Of a DNA stretch of 64,000 nucleotides, positions 11,159 to 20,935 are shown piece by piece. Both the position numbers and the translations under genes were made by a program. Positions within the stretch are counted from its first letter, which is position 1, and each line of letters opens with the position of its first letter. Origin of the DNA: Dioszegia crocea (taxonomy: Eukaryota > Basidiomycota > Tremellomycetes > Tremellales > Bulleribasidiaceae); the NCBI GenBank assembly GCA_001600615.1, contig BCKK01000011.1:494839-558838 (forward strand), in the 5' to 3' direction. The notes beneath the pieces were generated by a model that was not told where the DNA came from, made no database searches, and was given only the letters and a program-made list of their open reading frames with translations.

Positions 11159-12990
11159 ATGGCCTCGTCGCGTGTTTACCACATCTCCGAACTACGACAA
11201 CGAGTGCTTTCCTTCTTGGGAAAGCATGACTTGGCTTCCTTCATGCGGGTGGAGCGAGGGTGCATGATAGATGTCGTGCGAGAGCTATATGGCACGGTGG
11301 ATAATGCTAGGGTGCTGAAAATGGACGTGTCGAACGTGGGTATCATCTCTTCTCCGGCATCAGTTCTTTCGAGGATTACCGGTATCAGATCATGCGCTTA
11401 TCTTTAATACAGGATCGACAGCTCCTCTACCTCGACTCCGTCGAAGTGGTTCGCGTTGCCGATATGGTCAATCATAGTGGCCTGTCCATTCCGAAGGATC
11501 ATGTCAAAGTCTTCACCGACTCCAAGTCCGGGAACCTATCATACAATCCTACTATCTACACCGCCATCGTACCTCCTCTCCGCCGCAGATGCCGTCGGCT
11601 GAGGAGAATCGAATTCCATGGAACGCGGGTCGCTGCGCCCTCAACCGACAGTGAATATTGGGCGGTGAACTTTGGTCAGGATGGGGAGAGCCGTTTGGCC
11701 CGAGATCGCACAGACGAAGAGCTGTTGGATGGCGGACACATTGTCGTCTTCGGCTTGATAAGTACCGCACTCAGCAGCCCTCCCCTGGATGACTTCGAAA
11801 TCGAGACCAAACCCCTCCACTCGACACAGTGCTCCATCTCCACTCGATTCAACTTTGCCCTGCACACCATATCCCTCTATCCAAATTGGACGAAGCACAA
11901 GGATGGCTGGCTAGCTGTGCTGGAGAGGGAACCACGCTTCGGCGATCTCTACAAGCGGGTCAATTTTGGTCCACTCCCAGTCACTCTCGACCTCATCAGC
12001 TCCCTGATCGAGCGGCAGATCGCTGCTGGCCATACCGATCGTCTTGGATTCATTACCGCCTCCAATATAACCAGCTGGACGATGAGCGGATCTGATCGAT
12101 TCGCTCGTCTGGCCTCCTACTCCCTTGTTTTTCTCAATCTCGGTGTCGCATCGCCGAGATCAGTGGCATTCCCCAATTTACCCGACTTCATATCCATCGT
12201 TCGCGACTACCTCCCCAACCTCACCCACCTCCGGATCGGTATGCGATACACAGAGCGTGACCAGGCGGAATGCCAAAGCTGGCTGAAAGGCGATCTTCTC
12301 GAATCGGGTGGAATCTTGCGGTACTTGCGTATCTCCCCCAGTCCCGCAATAAGAGATACGAAACCCACTTCCCAATTCATCAATCTTCTACGAGTCCTCT
12401 CCCCCTTGCTTCGTTCAGAAGCGTACGTCGGAATAGGCGTCGAAAATGAAACTTGCCTTGAATGCGAAGGAGTCTTAAGGTACTTGCGAGAGTGAGTTTC
12501 CATCCATTCCACAGGGGCTTGGCTAACGAGAGCTAGACAAGCATCTCACCGGCGAAAACATCTGTCCACGGTCGATTTCAAATCCCTCGGTCTATACGAT
12601 CTCTCCTTGAACTCCATGTACGGTCTCACTTATCATGATGATGGTCGACCTAAGCGCCGAATCGAGACCGAGGCTGCCCGGTGGGCTCACAACGATCAAG
12701 CTAGGTCGGACGATTCGCATCGAGCCCTATCGGAATACTCCGGAGGTCTCGGTGCAACAACGACGGCGTTTGCTCAATTCCAGGCGAGTACCGAGGCTGA
12801 ATCCGATGCAAAGACCATCGAGGGGATGCGATCGCTTTTGGTGTCTTTAGAGGAAAGCAGGACAAGGGGCACCAGGCTGGCGGAGATGATATCAAAGAAC
12901 GATAAGGTTGTAGCCAGAGTGGTAGATCAGATCAAGAGCTCAATGCGGCTGATGGAGAGCGGCGGGAAAAAAGGGCCCATGTGGTGTTGA
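11159..12990 (+). CDS. F-box-type protein, array member C
   Basis: Exons 11159-11335, 11413-12491 and 12537-12990 give 569 residues with no defect. The ATG at 11159 directly precedes the F-box-like region (RVYHISELRQRVLSFL, LASFMRV, VRELYGTV), so this member has almost no leader. The middle exon has leucine-rich segments (LPNLTHLRIGM) and the last exon opens with the conserved HRRKHLSTVDFKSLG and GRPKRR blocks. Intron phases (0 and 2) match A and B. The F-box assignment rests on the N-terminal helices only; the rest has no recognised fold. Role as an SCF substrate adaptor is inference from the F-box family. As the only clearly intact copy it is the best reference for the array. Confidence 0.72.
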
Positions 12991-13381
12991 GGGAACAGAG
13001 TGGAGATTCCCTTCGAGACAAGCTGGGATTGGGATGGATCTGCATTATAAGTAAAAATCCCGGCTGATCAAAATGGGATCTCACATGTTCATAAGGCAGG
13101 TGTGATCCATCAGCATGAGATGTGTACGCGTTGTGTATGTATGGTAAATATCGGAGATTAGTGTTATCAGTCTATACATATTTCACAGAGAGCACATGAG
13201 GATTCAAGCTGCATACCAGGTCTGAGCCACGTCGACTCGCACCGCCGTATTTTATTGATTTTACAATTTCCCCTCCTGTCCTTCTCCCATTTGCTATATA
13301 TCCACACCCTACTCCTCTTTACTCAACTCAAGATACTCGTACAGCATTGGTCTTCACTCGGTCTAAACAAATCTCGAACAT
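12991..13381. other. Convergent intergenic, nothing recognised
   Basis: About 390 bp between the ends of two converging genes; A/T-rich toward the right end. It probably holds both 3' untranslated regions and poly(A) signals. Confidence 0.4.
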
Positions 13382-14278
13382 TTAGGCGGTTGCCGACAGA
13401 GTGCTGGCCGGTGGTGCCTGAGACTATAGAGGATCAGCGCGCTTCCTTAAACAATCCAAAGAAGAGGTGAAACTCACAGCAGCCATTGCCAATCGCTTCT
13501 CCCGCTTGCTCTGGTAGTCCTTGATTGCTGATTTGATAGCATCTTCAGCGAGGAGAGAGCAGTGCACTATCGGTATCAGCAAAAGTCCATGGTGTCTGAC
13601 TGAGAATCTGTATCCTGCTCTCGATCGGGTCACTCATCTCCACCTCAACCCTCCTCCACATCTCTGGCAGTAGCCACATCACGCAGAGCATAAACAGCAA
13701 ACTCACGCTTTACCGGTGGCAAGCACAGCTCCTTGGCGATGTGGGTGTTCTTGACCTGACCCGCCTGATCCAGCGTCATCCCCTTGACGTATTCCGTCAT
13801 GTAGCTCGACGAAGCGATAGCTGATCCACATCCAAACGTCTTGAACTTGACATCGGAGATGACACCGTTGTCATCTACCCGGATCTGCAGCTTCATCACA
13901 CTGCTTGTCAGCAACGATTTGCGCCGATGCCACTGCCACACTGATCCGAGCAAAGAGCAGACTTACTCGCCACAAGCAGGAGCACCGACAAGACCAGTTC
14001 CGACATCGTGGTCAGTCTTGGGCATGTTACCGACCTACACCATCAGTATTTTGGTCAAAATTGTAACTCCGCCGATAAGCTCAAACGGCCAAACTGACAT
14101 TTCGAGGGTTCTCATAGTGGTCAATAACCTTCTCGTGGTATGACCTCTTCTCGACCCTTCCGAGAGTGGGTAGTGTTGACCTCGAAGCACCAACTACGGG
14201 TCGGGCAAGAGATCTCGCCACTATGGGTCGGGCGAGGGATGAAGAGGCGGCAATCGAGCGGATGGAGGAGCGCATCAT
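13382..14278 (-). CDS. ISU1: Iron-sulfur cluster assembly scaffold ISU1 (IscU)
   Basis: Five exons (14278-14099, 14034-13967, 13900-13707, 13566-13478, 13423-13382) encode 190 residues. Residues 1-45 form a Ser/Arg/Ala-rich mitochondrial presequence. The IscU fold follows, with the three cluster-ligand cysteines C81 (GAPACGD), C107 (FGCGSAIASS) and C150 (LHCS), and the conserved Asp83. The LPPVK motif (143-147) is the docking site for the mitochondrial Hsp70 Ssq1. IscU builds 2Fe-2S clusters with Nfs1-Isd11, frataxin and Yah1 in the matrix and hands them on via Ssq1/Jac1/Grx5. The last exon adds a 13-residue Ala/Pro/Ser tail beyond the usual end. Two in-frame ATGs start the gene; the first is used. 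Confidence 0.96.
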
Positions 14279-14832
14279 TTTGGGAGATTCAAGTTGTGGG
14301 TCGATGTAGTTTTTCGAGCTGGGTGCGTGTGTCGTATGACTGACAGGTGTTGATGGTTTAGTGGTGTAGATGTGTGGTATAGAAGGAGTTGAGAAGGAGC
14401 TGGATCGAGGCGAGCAAAGAGGCGATATTTTGGTTCCGCCGGTTACGTCTTCTCGGCCGGCCGGACATCTCCGAGATCTTAAGCGAGTGTGGCGAAACAC
14501 GGACGCACGGATCAGGTGTTTCATGTTTTTAGGTATGGCTAAGCTGTGGTGTCGCCATGGGTGCAGAGCGGCGCCATAGCAGACCTCAAAGGCCCGAAGG
14601 ATGTCTTGAAGTAGGTCCGATAAGCCAGATCGAAGGACACCATGTTACAAAGGCATGCCCTGACACATTGAGCTTTGAGTTGCGGTCCGGCGGAAGGACG
14701 CCGTCTGGGGCAATCACCGCCGTTTCCTTTGCTATCGCGAGGAGTATTTACCCTTATCTTTAAATCCATCCAAGCTTTTAACATCTTTACCGGTAGATTG
14801 AAACAGTGAACTCTAGCTCTATCGGCTCGAAG
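14279..14832. promoter_or_regulatory. Divergent promoter region of ISU1 and WSC1
   Basis: About 550 bp between ISU1 and the first WSC gene, read in opposite directions. No TATA box, repeat or RNA gene could be supported. Confidence 0.35.
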
Positions 14833-15958
14833 ATGCTACTCCAGCTGGTCGCGTTCCCATTTCTAGCCTACACGGTATCTGCGGCTATTCCCGCTTTGCC
14901 TAATGGCTGGTCATATTTGGGGTGTATGTTTGAAGGGAATGGGGTATATCTCCTGTCAGAGCAGTGTGAGTCTGACCTACCTCTTCACAAATGTCATACT
15001 GACCCTACAGTCGAGTCGTCTTCCGATATGACAATCAGTAAATGCGTCAGTATCTGCTCAGGCAAGGGCAACACGTACGCCGGTCTCCGTGAGTGATTTT
15101 CCGACACGCCAGTAACAGCCGCTGACAAGATTTAGAGAACACAAACCAATGTAGCTGCAGTAATACTCTAGCGATGAATCGACAAGAAGACGACAAGTAC
15201 TGCTCAGATCAGTGCGCTGGTGATCGGACTCAACCGTGTGGAAAAGATCAGTGGTACACAACCATGCTACACTACGTTGCCCCACCTCCCCCACCTCCGC
15301 TTCCCCCCATCACTCAGCCAACAACCCCACCACTCAATATCATTCCCTCCTATACCCCACCAGCACCTGTACCTACTAGTTCACCCCCTCCCCAGCCACC
15401 ATTGCAGGACCGGCCTGTCGCTCCCTCTCCTACCCCCGCTACGGCTCCGTCAGGATCGAATACGCCTCCAGGAGCCGGCGGGACTGCTTCATCCTCTTCT
15501 TCCTTCCTGGTGACAAGCTCCAGGGTATCAGGCACTCAGCCAATAGCCTCCCAATCCGCACCATCGTCCAACAACAACGCGCTGCTTGAGATCACTCAGT
15601 ATCTACGGCCCTCTCAATCTATACCTTCCGGCGCAGCGCCGAACCCATTCTCAGGCACAGGTCTTCAGCTCGGATCTGGCCAAAGCTCTACACAGGCTGC
15701 GGTCTTCAACAGATTCGAAAATCGTACCATAGTCCTTCTAGGTCCTGCGCAGACTGCCCCGCCGAGATTAAGGGATGAATCACAAATGATCATATTCGGC
15801 ACGGTGAGTCATAGCTTTGGTAGATTGTAGACTTGCTGTTGCTGACTACGTAGTACATGAGCGCGGGATCGCCAAAGCTGAGAGCGGCAAGCAGGTATCT
15901 GGGTCCGACTCTGGCGGGTTTATGGGTCATTGCGTTGCTGCTTCTTTTTAGGATATAA
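14833..15958 (+). CDS. WSC-domain cell-surface protein 1
   Basis: Exons 14833-14965, 15011-15088, 15136-15803 and 15854-15958 encode 327 residues. A signal peptide (residues 1-17, ending TVSAA) precedes one WSC domain: GWSYLGCM, DMTISKCVSIC, TYAGL, NTNQCSCS and DQCAGDRTQPCGK give the eight-cysteine pattern. A long Pro/Ser/Thr-rich linker (about 125 residues) follows, then a module shared with the next gene (LEITQYLRP, FSGTGLQLG, RTIVL, APPRLRDESQ, FGT), and a C-terminal hydrophobic segment (LAGLWVIALLLLFRI). WSC domains bind glycans and occur in yeast wall-stress sensors. The C-terminus has almost no cytoplasmic tail, so a GPI anchor or simple membrane anchor is more likely than a signalling sensor. 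Introns lie at the same phases as in its tandem neighbour. Confidence 0.86.
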
Positions 15959-16639
15959 GAAGTTTCTTATTCAGGGATATTGGAGTATATAGCTCAAGCG
16001 ACTTATAAAGTCCATGTGAGGTACAGGTACTCGTCGCATCGCATCGCACCAACTGCATAGATTACCCTGCGGCGTGCTCGAGGATATTGAACCGTCTGAA
16101 GTACTCATCCCTGGCTGCTACAAGGCGTTGAATGGTTACACGTCCGGCAATCCTTTCAAGGCTGAAGACGCGTTTGTCCCATACACCTCTGATCCTCCAA
16201 TCAATGACATACAATCCCTTCACAGTACGCTCGACCGCTATCGCCACCGCCTCTTGCCAGCTCTTGCCGCCACTCAAAGATTTAACCGCAGTTTAGCCGT
16301 CTCCCATTAACTACGAACTTTGCCCTTCTTGCCCTTGTTTGGCTCCGCTCACCTACATACCCTTGGTCTTTCCGCTTCGCGCCTAGACATATGTAACTAC
16401 AAGGTACAGCCCCATTACCAGCCAGGTGATCAACGAGACATCGACACTCGACTAGCCCGATGCAGCAGAGGCATTAGCTATACGGAGGCATGTGGGAGCA
16501 ACCTTTGCGTCCGATCCCTTATCGCCCTTTCGTCGGAATAGCCTAGGATCAATCTCACCAGGAGCCAAAGTTCTCCACCTTATCACAGCTCGTATCATAC
16601 CGGCTGCTACACCCGTCGCTCGATCGCGCTAGCTCAAAT

Positions 16640-16658
16640 GACGCGTTCCAAACGCGTC
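16640..16658. promoter_or_regulatory. Paired ACGCGT palindrome upstream of WSC2
   Basis: A perfect 8-bp inverted repeat, GACGCGTT and AACGCGTC, separated by CCA. Each arm carries ACGCGT, the MluI cell-cycle box bound by MBF (Mbp1/Swi6) in fungi. It lies about 200 bp before the WSC2 start. Function is inferred from the motif only. Confidence 0.4.
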
Positions 16659-16711
16659 CGGTAAAGGACGTATTCGCAAAGGATGGCCCGAAGTGAACGG
16701 ACGAGGACGGT

Positions 16712-16738
16712 CGGTCCTTCAATCAGACCGAAGGACCG
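16712..16738. repeat. 9-bp hairpin
   Basis: CGGTCCTTC and its exact reverse complement GAAGGACCG flank a 9-nt loop. It is about 120 bp upstream of WSC2, so it is more likely promoter or leader structure than a terminator. Confidence 0.4.
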
Positions 16739-16855
16739 CCTGTCAATCAGTCTCAACATGGAATTGACCAGACCACACTCTGCTTCTTTCACTCCAGGAT
16801 CGCCTATCTAATACACGACCATTCCCTATTCCCCTCCAGACAAAAGAGTTACCCA

Positions 16856-18027
16856 ATGCGCTCATCAATCACCCTTCTTTCCGCCCTAGTCTTCGCCTCT
16901 TTTACATCCGCCGTTAGCCCTGCCCCATCTTCGATTCCCGCTCTTCCTTCAGGATGGTCTTATGCGGGATGTATGACGGGTGGTCGTGGATCTAGCAGGT
17001 CTCCAGATCGCTGTAAGTCCAGTGTCCCCTTCAAATTGTAGATCATCGCTGATATCGCAGATCAAGATTCGGACGATATGACAATAAGGCAATGTGTAGA
17101 TATCTGCGCTCCAAAAGGATACACCTATGCGGGTCTACGTACGTTCATCCTTCAACACCCCTAGTGAAAACGGGCTGACGACGCCAGAAAACACCAACGA
17201 GTGCACCTGTAACAACGTTCTAATTTTCGACCAATCCACTCGGGATTCAGACTGTGAAGATCCCTGCGATGGCGATAGAAGCCAGCCATGCGGGGGTGAT
17301 AAGTCTTTCATGACTGTGCTCCGATACACTGCACCTCAAGCGCCAGCGCCTGCGCCCGTCCCAGTGACATCTAAACCCCCTCCCGTCGTCGTCATTGTAA
17401 CACCCACTCGATCGGTGTTTGTTGCACCTACCACTCCGCCCGTTATCCCCCCTTCTTCTTCTACCCCTAATACTACTCCGAATCAGAACCCCAACCCGAA
17501 TCCAAACCCGAATCCCAACCCAAACCCGAATCCTGCTAGCTCGACCGGTACGCCCAATCCAGCCCTATCCTCTCCATCCAACAAGCTCTCCACACCCGGT
17601 GTTCCAAACGCATCCTCATCCGGCCTGGGCGTATCGACAACAAGCAGCGGGCCACCTCTCGAGATCACTCAGTATCTTCGCCCAGTCCCATCTTCACCCT
17701 CTGGCGCCGGCGCTGGGCCGAATCAATTCTCAGGCACTGGTCTACAGCTCGGAGGTAGCTCAGGCACAGCGACGGTCCCTACTGTCGATAGATTCGCAGA
17801 TCGGACCATCGTGTTGCCCGGACCTACGAACACTGCACCTCCGAGGTTAAGAGATGAGTCTCAGTTGATCGTTTTCGGTACTGTGAGTGGTTGTTTTGAC
17901 GTGAAGCATGGAGGAGGCTGACTTGACGCAGTACGCCAATTCGGCAGTGGAGGCGCGGGTGGAAATTCAAGGAATGGTGGGAAGTTTGGTGCTTGGTCTA
18001 AGCTGCGTTTTGGCATTATGGCTTTGA
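16856..18027 (+). CDS. WSC-domain cell-surface protein 2
   Basis: Exons 16856-17012, 17061-17138, 17188-17882 and 17932-18027 encode 341 residues. Architecture equals that of the neighbour at 14833: signal peptide (about 1-19), WSC domain (GWSYAGCM, DDMTIRQCVDIC, TYAGL, NTNECTCN, CEDPCDGDRSQPCGG), a Pro/Ser/Thr-rich linker, the shared block (LEITQYLRP, FSGTGLQLG, RTIVLPGP, APPRLRDESQ, FGT) and a terminal hydrophobic segment (SLVLGLSCVLALWL). The linker contains an Asn-Pro dipeptide repeat not present in WSC1. All three introns share phase and position with WSC1, so the pair arose by tandem duplication. Likely role: wall-associated glycan binding. The very short end after the hydrophobic segment fits a GPI-type anchor. 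Confidence 0.86.
17485..17535 (+). repeat. Short tandem repeat encoding Asn-Pro dipeptides
   Basis: Degenerate 6-bp units (AACCCN and AAYCCN) inside the WSC2 linker encode alternating Asn and Pro. The array should vary in length between strains. Confidence 0.7.
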
Positions 18028-18711
18028 GATGAGAGTAAGGGGATTTGCTTGATGATGCAATGAATGCGCTTCAACATTGGCGGCACATTTGGGGCTGATG
18101 GCTGTCTACCCACCGTATCTCCGCTATCCCGATTGTTTTGGTCAATTGTCTTTTCCGGTTTGGTGCAATATCGTGTACCTCTTTCCATGGATTATGATCT
18201 GGGTGGTATAATGCAATCTTCAGCGACTCTTGCATTATCAGCTCCAGTAGCCAAGTGTCTCGAGGTATGCTGACGTGTACGGCGTGACGTAATGGCATTC
18301 TCAAAGCTGAAGCTGGAGCTGAAAAGGAATGAAAACAAGACTACTTCACCTCATGCCATTCCCTAGATCCCTATATTGCAAGCCGTCTCCTGGTCCTGAC
18401 GACACCGCTCCGGTCATACAGACAGAATGTACTCGTCGAGTAAAGGCCTCCGCCTAGCGGCGATTACACGGCGGTCCCTTCCGCGGCTGTCCCCTGCACA
18501 CACGCCCAACACTTACCCTCCTCCCTAACTTCGATCCGCCGTGTATCCTTTCGGAAGTAATAACATGAGATCACACTGACTAGTCCCTGAGGATACTGAT
18601 GTTGTACTTTACGTCCGATAGATACCCGCTCAATGGTCATATAACGATCTCTCACTTTCAACGAAACACTAGGTTCTCACTCACACACACAGTAGCTGTA
18701 ATCGACGCATC
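18028..18711. other. Intergenic, nothing recognised
   Basis: About 680 bp between WSC2 and the coiled-coil gene. No supported gene, repeat or RNA. Confidence 0.4.
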
Positions 18712-19582
18712 ATGTCTCGCTACCTAACCAGTAAGCCGCCTCATTTGCACACCAGAGTCACTCAGCTAAAGCCTCCAGCTCCGCTTCGCGATACCCAAGG
18801 GACCTACCGGCGACACCATACCCCGCCGACAGTCCGAACCGAGCTGAGAATCATGAAAGACGCAGCAAGCTCGTTGAAGCGGAACTTGGACGCGTCGGTG
18901 ATTGATGCTAAGAATGCTTGGATGGCGGAGCAGACAGCTAGGGCCAGAGGAGATGGGCTGGAGATGGAGTTGAGTCGAGTCAGGTTGGCTTTGGAGTTGG
19001 CTCAAGCTCAGGCTGGAGTGGTTGCGAGCAAGTTGACGATCTCGACACTTCCTACGGATCCCCAGATGGTGAGTGCGTGACAGAATGGCTAGATGAGCAG
19101 ACAGCTGATCTCAATAGGTTCCAATGGTGGAAGCGGATGTTGATCTAACTCCTCAGCTACCCCAGCCTCAAGATCTGATAATCAAGAAACAGGCCCTAAG
19201 CTCCGCCGTTCTCAAAGCTAAGAAAGGCAAGAAGAGCCTTGTAAGTCTCATTTTGCCTAGCAGCTATACGGCGCTGAATCCCATACAGCCACCCTTGGTC
19301 AAGATGGAGAAGCAGGATATAGCTCAAGTTGGGCACATTCGACAGAGAGTGACTCGATCTAGTACTCGAACTGTGAGTACATGTCGGTCTGCATGCTATC
19401 TGAGATCTGAGTGGTGCTGATACTACAGACCAACAATGAGAACAAGGTACAAGGTGAGTAATAGTCCTTTGCGCTTGGGAAGCTTAGTGGACCATTACTG
19501 ATTTCCAGTGCTATTTGATGTGCCTTCCCACCCTCCCAAGTCCGTTGTTGTGAAGCGTGCTCGGAAGGTCATGCACGATTGA
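18712..19582 (+). CDS. Unknown protein with N-terminal coiled coil
   Basis: Exons 18712-19068, 19118-19240, 19289-19372, 19429-19453 and 19509-19582 join in frame to 220 residues. Introns are 45-60 nt with GTGAGT/GTAAGT donors. Residues about 40-110 are a charged helical stretch (ELRIMKDAASSLKRNLDAS, then ARGDGLEMELSRVRLALELA) likely to form a coiled coil. The rest is Lys/Pro-rich and ends with basic residues (VVVKRARKVMHD) that could be a nuclear signal. An alternative first intron at 18731 (ACCAGTAAGC) would shorten the N-terminus. No family recognised. Confidence 0.6.
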
Positions 19583-19816
19583 ATCTACCGTCGGGATGTC
19601 ATTAGGATGGAGGTCAGGGGGTAGGGCGTCGGGCTTCAGGCGGGAGACACATAGCTAGGGATGATTTTGATTTTGAGACTCTGCGATCTCTCGCCCAGCT
19701 TTGGTCTTGACGATATTATTCAGATTTGGGCGTCCACCTTGTATATTGCTCTGGCTGTATCGTGATTTTCCAGTCATTACCCTCCAGAGCCATCCCTTCA
19801 TGCCCCGGGCCCTAGG

Positions 19817-19824
19817 CCCTAACT
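19817..19824 (+). repeat. Left 8-bp target-site duplication of the MITE
   Basis: CCCTAACT directly abuts the left terminal repeat and recurs at 20117-20124 directly after the right one. Confidence 0.8.
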
Positions 19825-20116
19825 GATAACATATAACTGCACCACACGTTAATTATAACTGCACCACACTTTTTCACTTAGTAACTTGTGCATGCATCAA
19901 CATTTTATTTTGAAAATTGCTACACTATACATGTAGGTGTCTGGGAGTCCGAATATCGATTAATATTTGGGACTTTGTATGCATAGAGTTGCATGAGGAA
20001 CGCTCAAAGTTGGGATTTTGGTGGTCCCCCGGAACTCTACAGATTACCGAAAGCGGTAACTCTCCTTAGGAGTGTGGTGCAATTATCATTATGGTGTGGT
20101 GCAGTTATATGTTATC
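19825..20116. mobile_element. MITE with nested terminal inverted repeats, hAT-type 8-bp TSD
   Basis: A 292-bp element bounded by a perfect 23-bp terminal inverted repeat that begins GATAACATATAACTGCACC (19825-19847 and 20094-20116). A second inner pair repeats 15 bp of it (19855-19869 and 20072-20086, one mismatch), so each end carries two copies of ATAACTGCACCACAC. The element is flanked by identical 8-bp repeats CCCTAACT. Eight-bp duplications are typical of hAT transposons. The interior is A/T-richer than its surroundings and has no open frame of note, so the element is non-autonomous. Confidence 0.85.
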
Positions 20117-20124
20117 CCCTAACT
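20117..20124 (+). repeat. Right 8-bp target-site duplication of the MITE
   Basis: Identical to the left copy at 19817-19824 (CCCTAACT). Confidence 0.8.
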
Positions 20125-20715
20125 AGCCGAATCTGACGACCGGCGTAGGCCGTTCCACAAGTCTCACATCCGCAAAAGCTCCATGCAGCCGGATCATCTT
20201 TGCATCTTCACTTCGTACTCTTCCCTCCCTCATGCACCATCCGCTCTCTGCGAGCCAAGCTGGCCTCCCATCAGGCCGTCATGCACAGCACTGCTATCCT
20301 CATCAAGGATACGCAGGTCTGAAAGCGCGCTTTGACCCCAAAAGACGCGTCGAAACCCTACAGTTTGCCTAACGACGAGCTGATTCCTCTTCCCATCGAT
20401 TTGGCTCAACACCCCCCGTTCTGATAGACAACGGCGCGGGTAGGCAAGACGACCATCAGGTCCCAGGTCCAGGTCCCAGGTACCTACCTACCCTTATCTA
20501 TACACCCGCGCTCCCAGTCAACGCGTTGGTCGTCAAGCCCAATACCCCGTGTTTCGGATTCCCGTCGTCAAGCCACCCTCCGTAACCCTTTCCGTCGACA
20601 TCGACACCGTGCGCCCTTAATCCACACACCGACCGTATCCAATCTACGCTATTATCGCGCTTCATAACCCTTTGCTCGTCCCACCCGCCAAGCCCCCTCC
20701 CCCAACAACCCACAA

Positions 20716-20724
20716 TATATATAA
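20716..20724 (+). promoter_or_regulatory. Candidate TATA box of the cupredoxin gene
   Basis: TATATATAA, 212 bp before the start codon, followed by a strongly pyrimidine-rich leader, a layout typical of well-expressed fungal genes. Confidence 0.45.
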
Positions 20725-20935
20725 TGCCTCAACCCACCCCATCTCCCCTCTCTACCCACTCATCTCTTGTCTTTCCACTTTTCTTCCGGTCTTCGTCCGC
20801 CTTCATTCCCCCCTATCCTACAGAGCTAGTCTCTAAGCGTTGATCGCTACTTCTATCGTTTCTTTCGACAAGAACTTTCCCCTTCTTTCCACCTTTTCTT
20901 TAACCTCTGTTGATCAGATATCCCCTTCTTTCAAA

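Larger units (their letters stand above)
15959..16855. other. Intergenic with two short inverted repeats
   Basis: About 900 bp between the two WSC genes. No coding exon is convincing. Two compact palindromes lie at 16640-16658 and 16712-16738 and are listed separately. Confidence 0.4.
19583..20935. other. Long intergenic region holding a MITE and a 5' leader
   Basis: About 1.35 kb without a coding gene. It contains the inverted-repeat element at 19825-20116, then C/T-rich sequence, a TATA-like motif at 20716-20724 and a pyrimidine-rich leader before the cupredoxin gene. Confidence 0.5.

Noticed and set aside
16062..16550. Several 60-80-residue open frames between the WSC genes
   Set aside because: No consistent frame across possible introns, no similarity to either WSC gene, and no start context.
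17485..17535. Asn-Pro repeat as evidence of relation to other NP-repeat surface antigens
   Set aside because: The repeat is a short low-complexity linker inside a WSC protein; similarity to unrelated NP-repeat proteins is compositional.
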